Shown: piece by piece, positions 1 to 12,500 of the stretch
How the letters are laid out: each line of letters begins with the position of its first letter
Numbering within the stretch: position 1 is the stretch's first letter
Source of the DNA: Caenorhabditis remanei
Taxonomy: Eukaryota > Nematoda > Chromadorea > Rhabditida > Rhabditidae
Direction of reading: 5' to 3'
Length of the DNA stretch: 64,000 nucleotides
Assembly: GCF_010183535.1 (NCBI RefSeq)
Contig: NC_071332.1
Location: forward strand, 1,302,001 to 1,366,000
Position numbers and translations under genes: made by a program
Notes under the pieces: model-generated
What the model saw: only the letters and a program-made list of their open reading frames with translations
Database searches by the model: none
What the model was told of the DNA's origin: nothing

Positions 1-138
1 AGGAATTCTCAAAATGGGTTTCCAGGACGTTTCGAAACCAGACATTTCAAAACCAGATGTTTGGAAACTATGGCATTTCGAAGATGAAAAAGCAAAATGT
101 ACAGAAAAACGATGCCATGGTTTCAAAACGACTGGTTT

Positions 139-1580
139 CTAAATGTCCCAGATTCCCTCAGACATATCCTTTATCAACCCTGCACCCTGACTTACCGAAT
201 GACTGAAAATATACAATAACCATGGTTGCACCAGTGTCAATCCATCACTCACAAATGGTCTTATCACTGATAGATTTGTTTTAAAATCCGATTGCTCGAA
301 CACCAACATTCCTGTACTCAGAAACGTGCCAATCATTTGAATCACCAATGTTGTCGATAGAATTTTCAGAAAATTCGACTCTGCTTTACTCGCTTTCCAA
401 AGTTGCACCTTTTTCACAAACTTGAAACTTGAATAGTTGGCAATTAACGAGATAATTATAGCAATTATCATGAATGGTATAAGACTGACGTAGATCTCTA
501 GTAAAGGCATCTCGGTGGTAAGGGAGTAATAGTCGGTTGAGTTGAGGTACGTGAATTGAGATGGGTAGTTAAAGGCGGCACCGGTGCTCAGGAATGGAAG
601 GAATATAAGGAGTAGGATTATGATCCAGCAGTATTTTTTCCAGAGCTGGAATTTTTTTAATATACAGAATCCAGACCGTTTCATAAATAGACATTTTGAA
701 GAATTTAGTCTTTTTTTGTTCAATTTCACCTTTAGTATCGAAATGTTTTAGCTTATAAACGCTTGGTTTCGAAACGTCAAAATTTTCTGAAAATTTTTAT
801 ATGCCTGGAAAGCTGATAACTCTGAATCTGTTTTCAGATTTTATCCAGGGTCAAAATGAGGCGAGATACGAGGATTTGAGTCAGCTCGTATTGATACTAG
901 AAAATATTCGAAAATAGGTTCAGAATCTTTATGTTTTCAGCTTTCGGGTCATATAAAACTTGTCAAGGAAAATTTTTTCAGGCGGGAAAAATTGTATTAC
1001 CTCGGCACAGTTCTTACAACTGCGCTCCACCGAAATGTCTGTCTCTTTTTCTCTGGCTCTCTCCATTTCGGTAGAGCGCGGTTGTAAGTAGCGTGCCGTA
1101 CTAGTAATAAACTTACCGGCTCAAATAATTTATAATTAAGTAGCACTGTCAAACGATTCAACGAGATTATCGTAGTGATACCATACTGTAGAAATGCCAT
1201 ATGGTACCCCATAGAGTATATGAAAGGCATCGGGAGGTACTTATCTGGATAATCAATTTTGAGTAAGCAACCACATTCCACCTCGAATAACTCACTACAC
1301 CACTCAAAACTGGAAGCCAGTAAGCATTCGTGGCAAGTGATTTCTGGAAGACGGAGAGTTGTGAACACTTTCAAAAATGTTGCAAAATTCTGAAACCAAA
1401 AGGTGGAATGCGGGAAAAAAGTTGGAAAGTTACCACTAGACAATCATAGCAATACAACTGGAAAAATGAGGAGCTAAATTCCGATTTATTCTTTATAATA
1501 ACAAAAAGCGTCATAAAATACAGAATAAGAGATGGTATAGCATATAGTAAATATACGATAAATGTTATCATTGGTGCCAT
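139..1580 (-). CDS. Serpentine chemoreceptor, Srg superfamily (intact)
   Basis: A seven-transmembrane receptor of the nematode Srg superfamily (srg/srv-like), expected in chemosensory neuron membranes. Exons on the minus strand are 1580-1434, 1389-1117 and 645-139; all junctions are phase 0 with GT/AG ends, giving 308 residues, close to the usual length of about 320. Exon 1 holds TM1 and the end motif SSFFQLYCYD. Exon 2 holds a TM3-like stretch with SLNRLTVLL. Exon 3 begins LWKKY and ends with the family signature PFVSDGLTLVQPWLL in TM7. The 471-bp intron 2 carries a small foldback element. The next locus upstream on the same strand is a homologue, so this is a small chemoreceptor cluster. 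Family assignment is from remembered motif patterns; the exact subfamily is not certain. Confidence 0.82.
1003..1110. repeat. Family C foldback (about 110 bp) in receptor intron
   Basis: Short inverted-repeat element. One end reads GGCACAGTTCTTACAACTGC and the other ends GGTTGTAAG...GTGCCGTACTAGTAATA. The two arms can pair through GCGCTCYACCG / CGGTAGAGCGC. Seven further copies occur near 17717, 23890, 30051, 33885, 40228, 45968 and 51892. Confidence 0.75.
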
Positions 1581-1858
1581 TTTTTGACACGAAATTGTGT
1601 TTTTTTTTCTTCTAGTCTAATAAGTTCTAGTCCAATGAGTTTCTTTTCGTGATAAGATGGGAGGTGGAGTTAGGTTTTTAGGGTACATGCGAAGGTGATG
1701 TGTGCTCATTATGCACAATGCATGTAGGTAGGTTTGAAATGTTTAAAACATGTGAAAAAATTGAGCAACAATTAATTGGTTTTTTATTATGAAAGTATAA
1801 AGTTGGAAAACCCGGAAACTAACTAAGTCGCTGCATCGGCAGAAAAAATTACTAACTA

Positions 1859-2367
1859 GAAAAGGCCATGAAGTCAATTTGGAGATATGAGACGTGACCT
1901 ATATCATTAGAAAGCTGAGAAAACGCTGATTCAAAATATATATTTAATTTTTGCTCACGAGGCGTGGTATTCGAGAAAAATCAGGTCTAAGTTCTAAAAA
2001 ATGACATCTTAAAAAATATAAAACTTCCCTAGTAAGTGACCGAGAAGTTATCGAACATGAACAGGGTATGAGCGGAATTCCGCATTCCGCGTTTTGCCTT
2101 CCGTCTTCCGCCTTGTCAAAAACCACTTTCTACTAAACTCTGAGCTCACAAGTGACCTAATGTTGACTCCAAAAACGTTTTTAGCTTTGGCCTTTGAGAC
2201 CTGAAATATGAAAAAAACAAAGCTAAAATTCAGAAAAATACGCAAAAAACTGTTCAAAATGTTTCAAATTGTCATTTTTCTTACCACGCCTCAAAGAAAA
2301 AACCTAATTACATATATTCTTGGAATCAGCGTTTTCCCAGCTTTCAAAAGATATAGATCACGTCACG
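1859..2367. repeat. Family D foldback in intergenic gap
   Basis: Inverted repeat whose arms carry GACGTGACCTATATCATTAG, AAAGCTGAGAAAACGCTGAT and the tract TATTCGAGAAAAA. The inner part includes a CCTTCCGTCTTCCGCC fragment of another foldback family. It abuts the family A copy starting at 2368. The gap 1581-3202 holds only this, family A copy 1 and unassigned AT-rich sequence. Confidence 0.65.
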
Positions 2368-2814
2368 TACAGTACCGTAATGTTTGCCTTGTTCAGTTGA
2401 AAATGACCAACTTTGAGAGGACGTTACGGTGTCACCTGATTGTCCCCCACAAAGTAAACTATGTATAAACCATACAGAACAAAGGTAGAGCTTTATTTTT
2501 CTAGTTGACAACTTTTTTGTACGGACACTGCCTAGAGAGTTATCATAATTTTAAGACGACAGCTCAAAAATCACTCTATTTTGCACTGACACTACTTGAG
2601 GGAAAAATTACTTTGTCGGTATGTAACTTCTTAGGGAGTCTCCGTTCAAAAAAGTTGTCAACTACAAAAATAAAACTCCATCTTTGTTCTGTATAGTTCA
2701 TTAAAAATGTACTTGATGGGACAATCAGTGATAGCATGACACGTTCTTAAAATTGGACATTTTAACTGAAAAAAACTAATTGTAAATTGGATATGTTACT
2801 GCACGGTACTGTAC
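2368..2814. repeat. Family A foldback, copy 1
   Basis: About 450-bp element with ends GTACAGTACCG and CGGTACTGTAC. The internal arms are TTGACAACTTTTTTGTACGG and its complement. It resembles a MITE-like non-autonomous DNA element with no coding capacity. Other copies are at 7098-9001 (interrupted), 12347-12755 and 12927-13376. Confidence 0.75.
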
Positions 2815-3202
2815 ATACTTCCAAGGGGATTTGATGATTTTTCTGGTATGCTTTTTTCAGGTAAACTGTTATTCAGCCCTTGAAAAGTTTAGATTCGTGT
2901 TCTATGATATACGGCCGGAACTTCCGTGTCAAGCCTCTGTCTAGAGAAAATGAGACGACTGATGTCGACACCTGCCCTTGTATGAAGTCTGCTCAAAAGT
3001 CTGCCCAGACCAACGGAGCCAAGGAATGCTCTCTCTGATTTCTATCCAAATATCCTCAACAAATTTCTTCATTCATCTGGAAAAGCATCAGCTATCTTCA
3101 TAAGTCATCAAATTCTATTTTGATCTGAAAGTGAGACCTATGTCATAATAAGAGGGTCATACGCTTTCTTTAATTTATCAAACTACAAAATAATGTTGTT
3201 TC

Positions 3203-5307
3203 TCATCTTCTCTGTATAATCAGAATGCTTGACGACGCTGGTGTAGATCTGATTATATTTAGAATAGTGTCTCTGACAGGTTTGCTTAACCAGATAAGCA
3301 GCCATGGGTGGCAAAGAGTTAGGCAGTCGCTGATGAATGGGATGGCGTAGACGATAAGGGAGAAGATGAATGAAGTAGGAGGAGTTATTCCTAGCATTAT
3401 CTGGAAATTCAATGTACCATATCAAAAATGATAATAAAGACGATCTTACCGTCAACAAAGTCCCCAAAAGTTGTACCCCACAGGTAATAACAATTAGTTT
3501 GAGAAAATGAGTCTCTAAAAAAAGAATCCGATCAGGTGTCCGATCAAAGAAGAGGGTACGACTTACCCACCAGTTTTCTTCTTTGCTGACTCACACGTCG
3601 GACTAAAATTAAGCTGAAAACGTTTAGGCCGAGGGATAGGATAATTGAAATTACCATGAAGGGGAGGAGAACAGTGGATATCGATTTTTAGGTCTATAAA
3701 TTGTCAAATTAGTTGACTGGATGTGCCAGATTTGGGTCGGCTGTGTAGATAAAACCAAGCTCTACATTTTTGCAGTTGACAACTTTTTTATAGCGCTGTT
3801 AGGTTTCGAGATGGGGCGCTTTAAAGTGTACCATGACATTTCGACACCAGACTTGAATAAATGAGGAGTTTTTCTGCTATTTCTGTGGAATTTGAATAGA
3901 TAAACTTTATTTTTCAGTGATTTTTTCCCGTTTAGTGATGAAATGTCATTGTTTCTTTTTGAAATGCCCGCTCTCTCGAGGTGCTAATTAGTTATCTTTA
4001 GATCCGCATATCTCAAAAATTACAAAAGCTAAAAAAAACCATTTAACTTTAAAAATGTGAACCTTGATTTGAGCTAAATTTTTGTAGTTAACAGTTTTTT
4101 CATTGTTCTTCACGCTTTTGAGATACATTGCTGCAAACTCAGGCAATCCACGAGACGCAGAAAAGCTAGGGTGTCTGTCATCTTTGCGTCTCCACCTTCC
4201 TCTCGGACTTAATATCTCAACAACGTGTGAAGCTATCAAAAAGTTATCAATTACAAAAATAAAGGTCTGGAACAGGAGAATATTTTTGTAGTTGACAACT
4301 TTTTTATAGCGCTGCTAGGTTTTGAGATAGGAAGCTTTAAAGTTGCGTCTCCCTTTTCCTCTCTGACAATGAGTTTTTTGTTTTCTGAGTTTTTTTTAAA
4401 CGTCTGTATCTGAAAAGCTCGTAGAGGTATCAAAAAGTTATCAATTACAAAAAAAAAGGTCTAGAACAGGAGAATATTTTTGTAATTGACAACTTTTTGA
4501 TAGCGCTTCAAGATTTTGAGATATGTCCTCTTAAAAAAGGGGTTAAACAACAGAGAGCGCAGAGAAACGGGAGTATCTGACTTCTCTGTGTCTCTTATAC
4601 GTCTGTATCTGAAAAGCTCGCAGAGGTATCAACAAGTTGTCATGTTCAAAAAACTGTTTACCAATGGAGAATGCAACAAAAACCTCGATTGCACTTCATC
4701 ATAAGTCCAACTTGTTCCATAACCCATCATCCAAATTGTATTAGGAGTTGGCAGCACTAATATAAATAACATTGCAATAAAACTATACATTTTCCACAGC
4801 TGAAAATAAAAAAAAACCTGACTTTGAAAGACTTGTCTGTCTATGCTCAACCGGTTCAAAACGTCCAAAATTATAGATCACAGAGAGACGATTCAAGGAA
4901 GTGATCAAAGTTGACGCATACTGAACATAAGCCATATGGTATTGCATGGCGTAGAAGAATGAAGAACTAAAATATTTGTCTGGAATCGTTTTTTGGGATT
5001 TCTGATTGGATTTGAGCTACAAACCTAGATTCTGAAAAATTGGAGCTAGAAAGCAAGTGTCACATGTGTAATTGGCAAAGCGGAGTACGTAAAAAGTGTT
5101 GAGAAGTGTGAAAATATTCTGGAATTTGAGAAAAAAGGTTTACGAATATTGCAAGGCTGTAAGACTCACCACCCCAAAATCAAAAAAGAAGAACTGGAAA
5201 AATGAGGATTTAAAAGTGCTCCATTTCACTATTATAGTACAAACTGTCAGAATATAAAGGGCTACGGAAGGAATGACATAAACAAGTTGTATTAATAATA
5301 GCCACAT
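3203..5307 (-). pseudogene. Second Srg-superfamily receptor, one in-frame stop
   Basis: Seven exons on the minus strand reconstruct a receptor colinear with the one at 139-1580: 5307-5170, 5118-5025, 4979-4852, 4799-4662, 3693-3567, 3514-3450 and 3400-3203. Recognisable pieces are an N-terminal TM1 ending SSFFQFFFFD, a cysteine pair YTCDTCFL, SLNRLSVIYN, LWKMY, the TM5-like stretch LLPFMVISIILSLGL and the TM7 signature PFISDCLTLCHPWLL. All junctions keep frame. The only acceptor before exon 5 (TATAG, ending 3694) yields ACC then TAA (3690-3688). No other AG lies between that stop and the conserved segment. The preceding intron is swollen to 968 bp by foldbacks, and the donor after exon 3 is a weak GTTGAG. 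I therefore call it a recent pseudogene; a sequencing error or an unusual acceptor is the alternative. Confidence 0.7.
3735..4650. repeat. Cluster of family B foldbacks in receptor intron
   Basis: Three to four partial copies of a family whose arms contain GTTGACAACTTTTTGATAGC and its complement, flanking inner arms of the type GACGCAGAGAAACGAGAGTG / CTTCTCTGCGTCTC. Tracts are seen at about 3750-3830, 4060-4267, 4283-4460 and 4470-4650. Better copies occur at 16008-16290 and 56735-56985. Confidence 0.65.
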
Positions 5308-5664
5308 TTTCAAGAAATGTGTAAATAAGGGGGGGGGGATTTTTGAGTTGGTGGCTTGACAGGTGTTTTAGAAAAATGAAAGGAAAAAGTTTTGAAGAAA
5401 AGTGTGCTCACTACAGAGACCAAGACAAGCGTTTTCCAAAGCTGAAAACTTTGAAACGGTAAAAAACAGTATTTTAAGGTTTTCAGACGTCGAAATGGAT
5501 GAAAACCGGATCACATTGTAGAAAATGAAATTCTCTATTCTATGAGCCAGAAAACGAGAATATTGGCCAAAATTGATTTTTTTTTTGATACTGAAAAACA
5601 GATTTTCAGAAAAATATGATTATAAAAATTGTAACAGTTTCAGAGCATCGTCAAACACATTATC

Positions 5665-6178
5665 AGGGATGTGCGGAAATAAAATTTTTGGAAATTTCGG
5701 AACTCGGAAATTTTCCGAAATTTTTTTTTCGGAAATTTCGGAAATTCCGGAAATTCCGGAAATCATTGTTTAGCCGGGCCGTCATTTGACAAGTAGATAA
5801 ATTTTGATGCTGAAAACAATAATTTTCAATTAATTGCAATGAAACGCATGAAAGATCAGCGGAAGCTGTACTCTATTGGGAAATATGAATATTAAAAACA
5901 AATAAAATTTGAAAATTCGAATGTTTCTCGAATTATTCGCGAGACCAATGTAATTTTTTCAGCATGTGCGTTTAAAACTACAGTACTGTTTTGTTTCCGA
6001 AATTTCCGAAATGTTTTTTCGGAAATTTTGGAAACGTTTTCTTTTTCCGAAATCATTTCCGGAAATCGGAAATTTCCGAAATTTCCGAAAAAATATTTCG
6101 GAAATTTTCCGACGGAAAAAAGTTCCGAAAAAAGTCGGAAATTTCGGAATTTCCGATTTCCGTTCCGCACATCCCTGC
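5665..6178. repeat. Family G foldback, CGGAAATTTCCG-rich arms
   Basis: Perfect terminal inverted repeat CAGGGATGTGCGGA at the left and its complement at the right. Both arms are built almost entirely from the short motif TTCGGAAATTTCCGAA and variants. It lies in the intergenic gap 5308-6555, where nothing else is recognised. A second, decayed copy is at 13757-13975. Confidence 0.75.
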
Positions 6179-6555
6179 ACATTATGTGCAATTTTTGCTC
6201 GAAAATGTTTTCTTCCAAAAAATTTATACTCATTTTTCAGAAAATCTGTTTTTCTGTATCAAAAAAGTCAATTTTTGACCAAAATCCATGCTTTTTGGCT
6301 CATTCGATAGAGAAATTCATTTTCTCAAATTTTGATGGATGGGACCTTTTCTTTAGCCATGGCGACGTCTGAAACTGCATTTTCAGTGCAAAAAAATTGG
6401 CTTCACGTTTCTTGCAGTTCTTTTTCACTGTGTTGGAGACCGTGAACTCTTAAAACATAATTTCATTATTTATTTTAAAATTTGGCGTGACCTGTCCTTC
6501 CCAAATCCCCTTATCTATTTCCCAATCTTTGCCACGTCACTCTCTTCTACTCAGT

Positions 6556-9500
6556 ATGTATATTCTATCCCCCACCACAATTTATTACCAATCAATACCA
6601 CACTGTTGTGATCTTTCGAACGGTCAGCAATGCAATCAAGTCTTGAGTGAGTTTAGCAATAGGGCGCACTTGCGGCGCAGCTTTGAAAGTGTGTACCAAG
6701 TCTCCGTATCGCCACCGTGAGTCGATACTCAGCAAATTGTTTCCATTTCCAGAGAAATCCATGAACAACACCGACGTGCCGGCAGACTCTTCCAGGAGCT
6801 CTTGTCGACTAAACCTCAGCAATCCAAAAGTCTGTCACAGGAGCCGCCAAACCTGAAGAATATGCACATGTTCCTCCCACCATTCCTCAAATCCAGTCAA
6901 GTAGCGAAAGTTGAAAAAGTGGAAGTGATCACCGAGATTAAAGATAATAAACCTGTGCTGACTTATCAGTTTAAATGGATTGAGAAATATGAGAAACCCC
7001 CTGCGGCTGCTGAGACGGCCTCCTCAGAAACTGACGTCCCGGCTCCGTTGGTCAAGAAAAAGTCGTCGATGATGAAGATTTCTGGAAGTGAGTCATCCTA
7101 CAGTACCGGTCAAAAGAGTGTAAACTTTGATGGTTTTCAGTTGAAATTGTCCAACTTTGAGAGGGTGTCATGGTAATACTGATTGTCCTACCAAGAAGTT
7201 TTGGCACTGTTCTAGAACGCCGGAACGAAAAAAAAATCCCGGAACGAAAAAAAAATCCCGGAACGAAAAAAAAAATCCCGGAACGAAAAAAAAATGCCGG
7301 TACCAAAAAAAAATCCCGGAACGAAAAAAAAATCCCGGTACCAAAAAAAAATCCCGGAACAAGAAAAAAATCCCGGAACCAAAATTTTCATTCTATTATT
7401 TGAATTTTTTTCGTTTTTCTTTCAATATGTGTCTTATAATTTAGCTAGTCATACATTTTTTCTTCACTCTGCCTTTTTTATTACAACATGATTTTTGCGG
7501 AATCTTTATTTGGAATACATGATAAACAAGGTCTGTGTCGAGTCTGGCTTGGTAGAGGCTTACAAGAGCATGCACAAGAAGTATCTGAAAAATGAAATTT
7601 ACAGGTAAAATTGATAGGAATCATTACCAATGTCTTCCTGTTGGTGATCTGGTTCCGAGTCATCTGGCCCATACTCCAAAGGTACAACAAAATAGGGTAC
7701 AACGAGGAAAAAGTTACTCTTAGGGTATCATGACTCAAAGGGTACTATACTTTTAGGGTACAACAAGTAAGTTGCTCATAAGGTACAACAGATTGTTGAC
7801 TCAAACGGGACAACGAACTCAATACTCGAAGGGTACAATAAAAAACTGGACTGAACTTTTTCAAGTATCATTATTCAAACTGTATGATGTTCCACAAAAT
7901 AAAAGTTTTACTGTGGAATATTGTTCAGACTGGTCCAAAATTCATAAATTTGATAAACATAGCAACCGTGTTTGGTTATTTAAGTGACAATGTCTGACTG
8001 GCTCGAGTATAAGACATCAACGTTCGAGTATTGAGTTCGTTGTCCCGTTTGAGTCAACAATCTGTTGTACCTTATGAGCAACTTACTTGTTGTACCCTAA
8101 AAGTATAGTACCCTTTGAGTCATGATACCCTAAGAGTAACTTTTTCCTCGTTGTACCCTATTTTGTTGTACCTTTGGAGTATGGGCCAGATGACTCGGAA
8201 CCAGATCACCAACAGGAAGACATTGGTAATGATTCCTATCAATTTTACCTGTAAATTTCATTTTTCAGATACTTCTTGTGCATGCTCTTGTAAGCCTCTA
8301 CCAAGCCAGACTCGACACAGACCTTGTTTATCATGTATTCCAAATAAAGATTCCGCAAAAATCATGTTGTAATAAAAAAGGCAGAGTGAAGAAAAAATGT
8401 ATGACTAGCTAAATTATAAGACACATATTGAAAGAAAAACGATAAAAAAATTTAAATAATAGAATGAAAATTTTGGTTCCGGGGTTTTTTGTTTCGTTCC
8501 GGGATTTTATTTTGGTACCGGGATTTTTTTTTCGTTCCGGGATTTTTTTTTCGTTCCGGGGTTTTTTTTTCGTTCCGGGATTTTTTTTCGTTCCGGGATT
8601 TTTTCTTTTCGTTCCGGGATTTTTCTTTCGTTCCGGCGTTCTAGAACAGTGCCGAAGTTTTTAAATGAATATTACTGAACAAATTTAGGGCTTCATTTTT
8701 GTAGTTGACAACTTTTTTGTACGGACACTCGCTAGCAAGTTACATATCGCAAAAGTAATTTCTCTCTTAAACCAATTTCAGTGTAAAATATGCGATTTTT
8801 GAGCTGTCGTCTTAAAATAACCATAACTCTTTAGGGAGTGTCCGTACAAAAAAGTTGTCAACTACAAAAATGAAAATCTATTTCTGATCTGTACGATCCA
8901 TTAAAAATCTACTAGATGGGACAATTAATATTTCCATGTCACAATCTCAAAGTTGGACGTTTTCAACTGAAAACGGCCTAACGTTTTGACCGGTACTGTA
9001 GAAACCAATTCCAGATGTGCTCTGCGATGGTCCATGCGGTAAGATAGTCCCACAAAAAGACACCAGCCAGTTCGGATGTGACCATGTGATTTGTGACACT
9101 TGTCTCAAGAAGAACGCGAGTGCCGCGTTGTTCGATGGATCACCGGGCTGTTGTAATGAGACGTGTGTCAAGTTGGCTGGCGATAAGGTGTGTTCAGGGC
9201 AATCGGATTCGAAACCATCGGTGTGTACGGTAAGTAAGAGAAAAACACTCTCGGTGTCCTATGAATTCCACTATACAGTCCCGTACAGCAGGGCTGTGCG
9301 GAATTCCCTCTTCCGACTTCCCTTTTAGAAAAATTACTTCCGACTTCCGTCTTCCGTTGAAAATGTTTTGCCACTTTCAAATTATTGAATTTTCGACGGA
9401 ATTTCTGCGGAATTTCGATGGTTTCTGATGAAATCAGTTTCTGAGCTGTCCCCTTAAAATGGCATTAAGACATGGATTCCCAAGTAATCAGATCGAGCGT

Positions 9501-12500
9501 AAAATCAGTGTCAGAATATGACTAGTTATTGAATTTGGCCCGATTTAGCAACACACTTTGTCGCACAGAAAATTTGAAAAGCGCGCTTGAAAATGGTTGT
9601 AAGGAATGGAAAATCAAGAATCGTTTTTATAAAGTTTATTAAGTTTAAAAAATTACGATTTATTAAGTCAGGATTGAAAAATGACAAAATTATGAGTATG
9701 AACAATTACTTCTTCATCATCTGGAGACATTTTCGCATCAATGGAGTTGTTTTCTTTGTCGATCCACCATTTTGAGTGAAGGTACGGGTGACTGCAGCAG
9801 GTGGAACACGCCGAACTTGTGTTGGTCCTTGAAGAGGTGCAATAACTTGCCGGGGCTTGGTGACGGGAACGAGAACATTGGGAGTGGAGATTGTGATGGA
9901 GGTCATTTGGCTGGTGGGGAGTGGGCGGAGTTTGGAGGATTGTCCGAATTTCTTCCCAGAAGTGAAACCAACAATGTCGATTAACTTTGTCTTGGGTGCT
10001 GATTTTTGTTGAATCGCAGTAGATTTTCCAATTCTTGACGTCAGCTTTTTCATCTTCTCCTCTTGTTTCTTCTGTTTCTTGTCCATTCTCTTCTGGTAGA
10101 ATTGTTTCCAAGTGTTTTTGTCTTTCTTTCTCTCAACGTACTCTGGAAACTCCTTTCTGCATTTCTGCTCGAAAATATCCTCTTCGGAGATTGTCGGAGT
10201 GATGGGCACGGTCTTCTTTGATTTCCCAGCAAACATCTTGGTTTGCGTTCTAGTAGAATCGAATTGACCAACAGAAGCTTGAGAGGCGAGAACGGTAGTG
10301 TGGGAAGGAGCCATGACGAAAGCAGAAAGTAGTGATGAAGAAGAATAAGGAGAACTTGAGGTAGCCGGAGTCAATAATAAGTGAGAGCAAAAGTGTGCTA
10401 TGACAGTAGTCGTGTGTCAGTGTGAATGACTGAATGAGAGTGACTGATGTCTCTTCCGAATGAGAGGGCGGGGCTTGACGGCGCGTTCACACCCTAGAAT
10501 TCACACGTCACAGTACAGTATCTTCACGTAATTAAAAATGTGTGATCCAAGTTTCTCAGTGAATGAGATTGTGTTTACGAGTATATGACAGCTCAATGAA
10601 TTTTTGGGAAAACGATGAAATTGAATAAGGAGTCACACTGTAACACTGATTGACCCGAGATGCCAAAACTTGTAAATTAAGTAGATCAAGTCTAGAATTT
10701 CATTTTGATAGGAAATACCATTTTAGTACGATCTGTTCCTTGAAAGATATAGTGCGGAGAAGTGTCCGCAAAAGATCAAAGACGTGGGTTACCAGGTTAT
10801 CAGATGGAGCATATGGGTAGGTGACAGAATTTAACCAATTGTGCGAGCTGGTTCCAATTATACGTCACATAGTAAGAGTTGTATCAAATTCTGAAATTGG
10901 AAGGAATTTATTAGAAAAACGCACTTGAAAGCAGACTTGACACAGGCCGGGTCGGGCCAAAATCAAAAATATTTTCTCGGCCCGTTTTGAAACATGTTTT
11001 GAAAAAAGTTTTGAATTTTTTTTTGAAATAACTATAGTTTTTGACTAAAATTTAAAAATTCAATCAAAAGGTAGATATAATTAGGGACTCTTGATACTTC
11101 TCCGGCATTTGTTCAGTTTTTAGAACCCATTGCTGCCTAAACTTCAGAATCCCAACTCTCTCATTGAAAAACAAGAGTCACTTTTTATAAGGTTTATTAA
11201 GTTTTTTAAAAATTGAGATTAATTAAGTTAGGATAGAAAAATGGCAAACATTTAATTATGAACAATTACTTCTTCATCATCTGGAGACACTTTCGCATCA
11301 ATGGAGTTGTTTTCTTCGTAGATGCTCCATTTTGAGTGAAGGTCCTAGCGACGGCAGCAGGTGGAACACGCCGAACTTGTGTTGGTCCTTGTAGGGGAGC
11401 AGACACTTGGCGAGGCTTGATGACAGTAGCAGTGGCAATTGGGATAGTAGGCGGCTTTCTCTGGATTCCTTGGTTGGTGGAGAGTGGGCGGATCTTCGAT
11501 GGCTTCTTCCCAGAAGTTGAACCAGCAATATCAATGAGTTTGGTCTTGGACGTTTCTTTCCGTTGAATCGCAGTGGATTTTCCAATTCTCGACACCAACT
11601 TCTCCATCTTTTTCTCTTGTTTCTTCTGCTTTTTCTCCATTCTCTTTTGATAGTATTGCTTCCATGTGTACTTCTCCTTCTTTCGCTCAATATACTCGGG
11701 GAACTCCTTTTTGAACTTCTCTTCGAAAACTTCCTCCTCAGAGATCGTTGGAGTAATTTGGATGGTCTTCTTGGTTTTTCCCGCATAGATCTTGGTCTGG
11801 ATTCTAGTAGAATCAAACTGGCAGTTGAGAGAGTAAGCGGAGACAGTGGAGTTTTGGGTTGGTGCCATGACGAAAGCAGGAAGTGTAAATTCAGAAGAAT
11901 ATGGAGTAATTGATTGAAATAGTCGATGTCAATAACAAGAGAGAGTAAAAGTGTGTGCTGTGACAGTAGTCGTGTGTCAATGGGAATGACTGAATGAGAG
12001 TGACTGATGTCTCTTCAGAATGAGAGGCGGGGCTTGACGGCGCGTTCGCACTCTCGAATTCACACGTTACAGTACAGTATCTTCACGTAATTAAAAATGT
12101 ATGTTCCAAGTTTCTCAGAAGATCAGATTGTGTTTACGATAATATGACAGCTCATAGAATAATATCTTTTGTGGGAAAATGATGAAATTGAATAAGGAGT
12201 CACACGGCTTGATAACAAAACCTGTAAAATAAGTTGACCAAGTCTAGAATTTCATTTTTGTAGTTAACTGTATGAGTACCCATTAGAAAAGTATAGGCAA
12301 CAGAAGTGTCGCCTACTTGAGACAGGTGGAGAGTGTCGGGTCACGTCGTAATGGTACCGGTCAAAACGTTGGGCCGTTTTCTATTGAAATTGCCCAACTT
12401 TGAGATAGTGTCAAAGTAATTCTGATTGTCCCATCAAGTACAGGTTTAATGAATCTTACAGATCAAAAATAGGGCTTCATTTTTGTAGTTGACAACATTT

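Noticed and set aside
5892..6372. Overlapping open frames on both strands rich in F, R, K and S
   Set aside because: They translate the CGGAAATTTCCG repeat of a foldback; frames on both strands are equally open, a low-complexity effect.
7481..7738. Identical 85-residue open frames on opposite strands here and at 8115-8372
   Set aside because: They are the two arms of the palindrome, so identity is structural. The protein has no recognisable domain and stops exist just outside.
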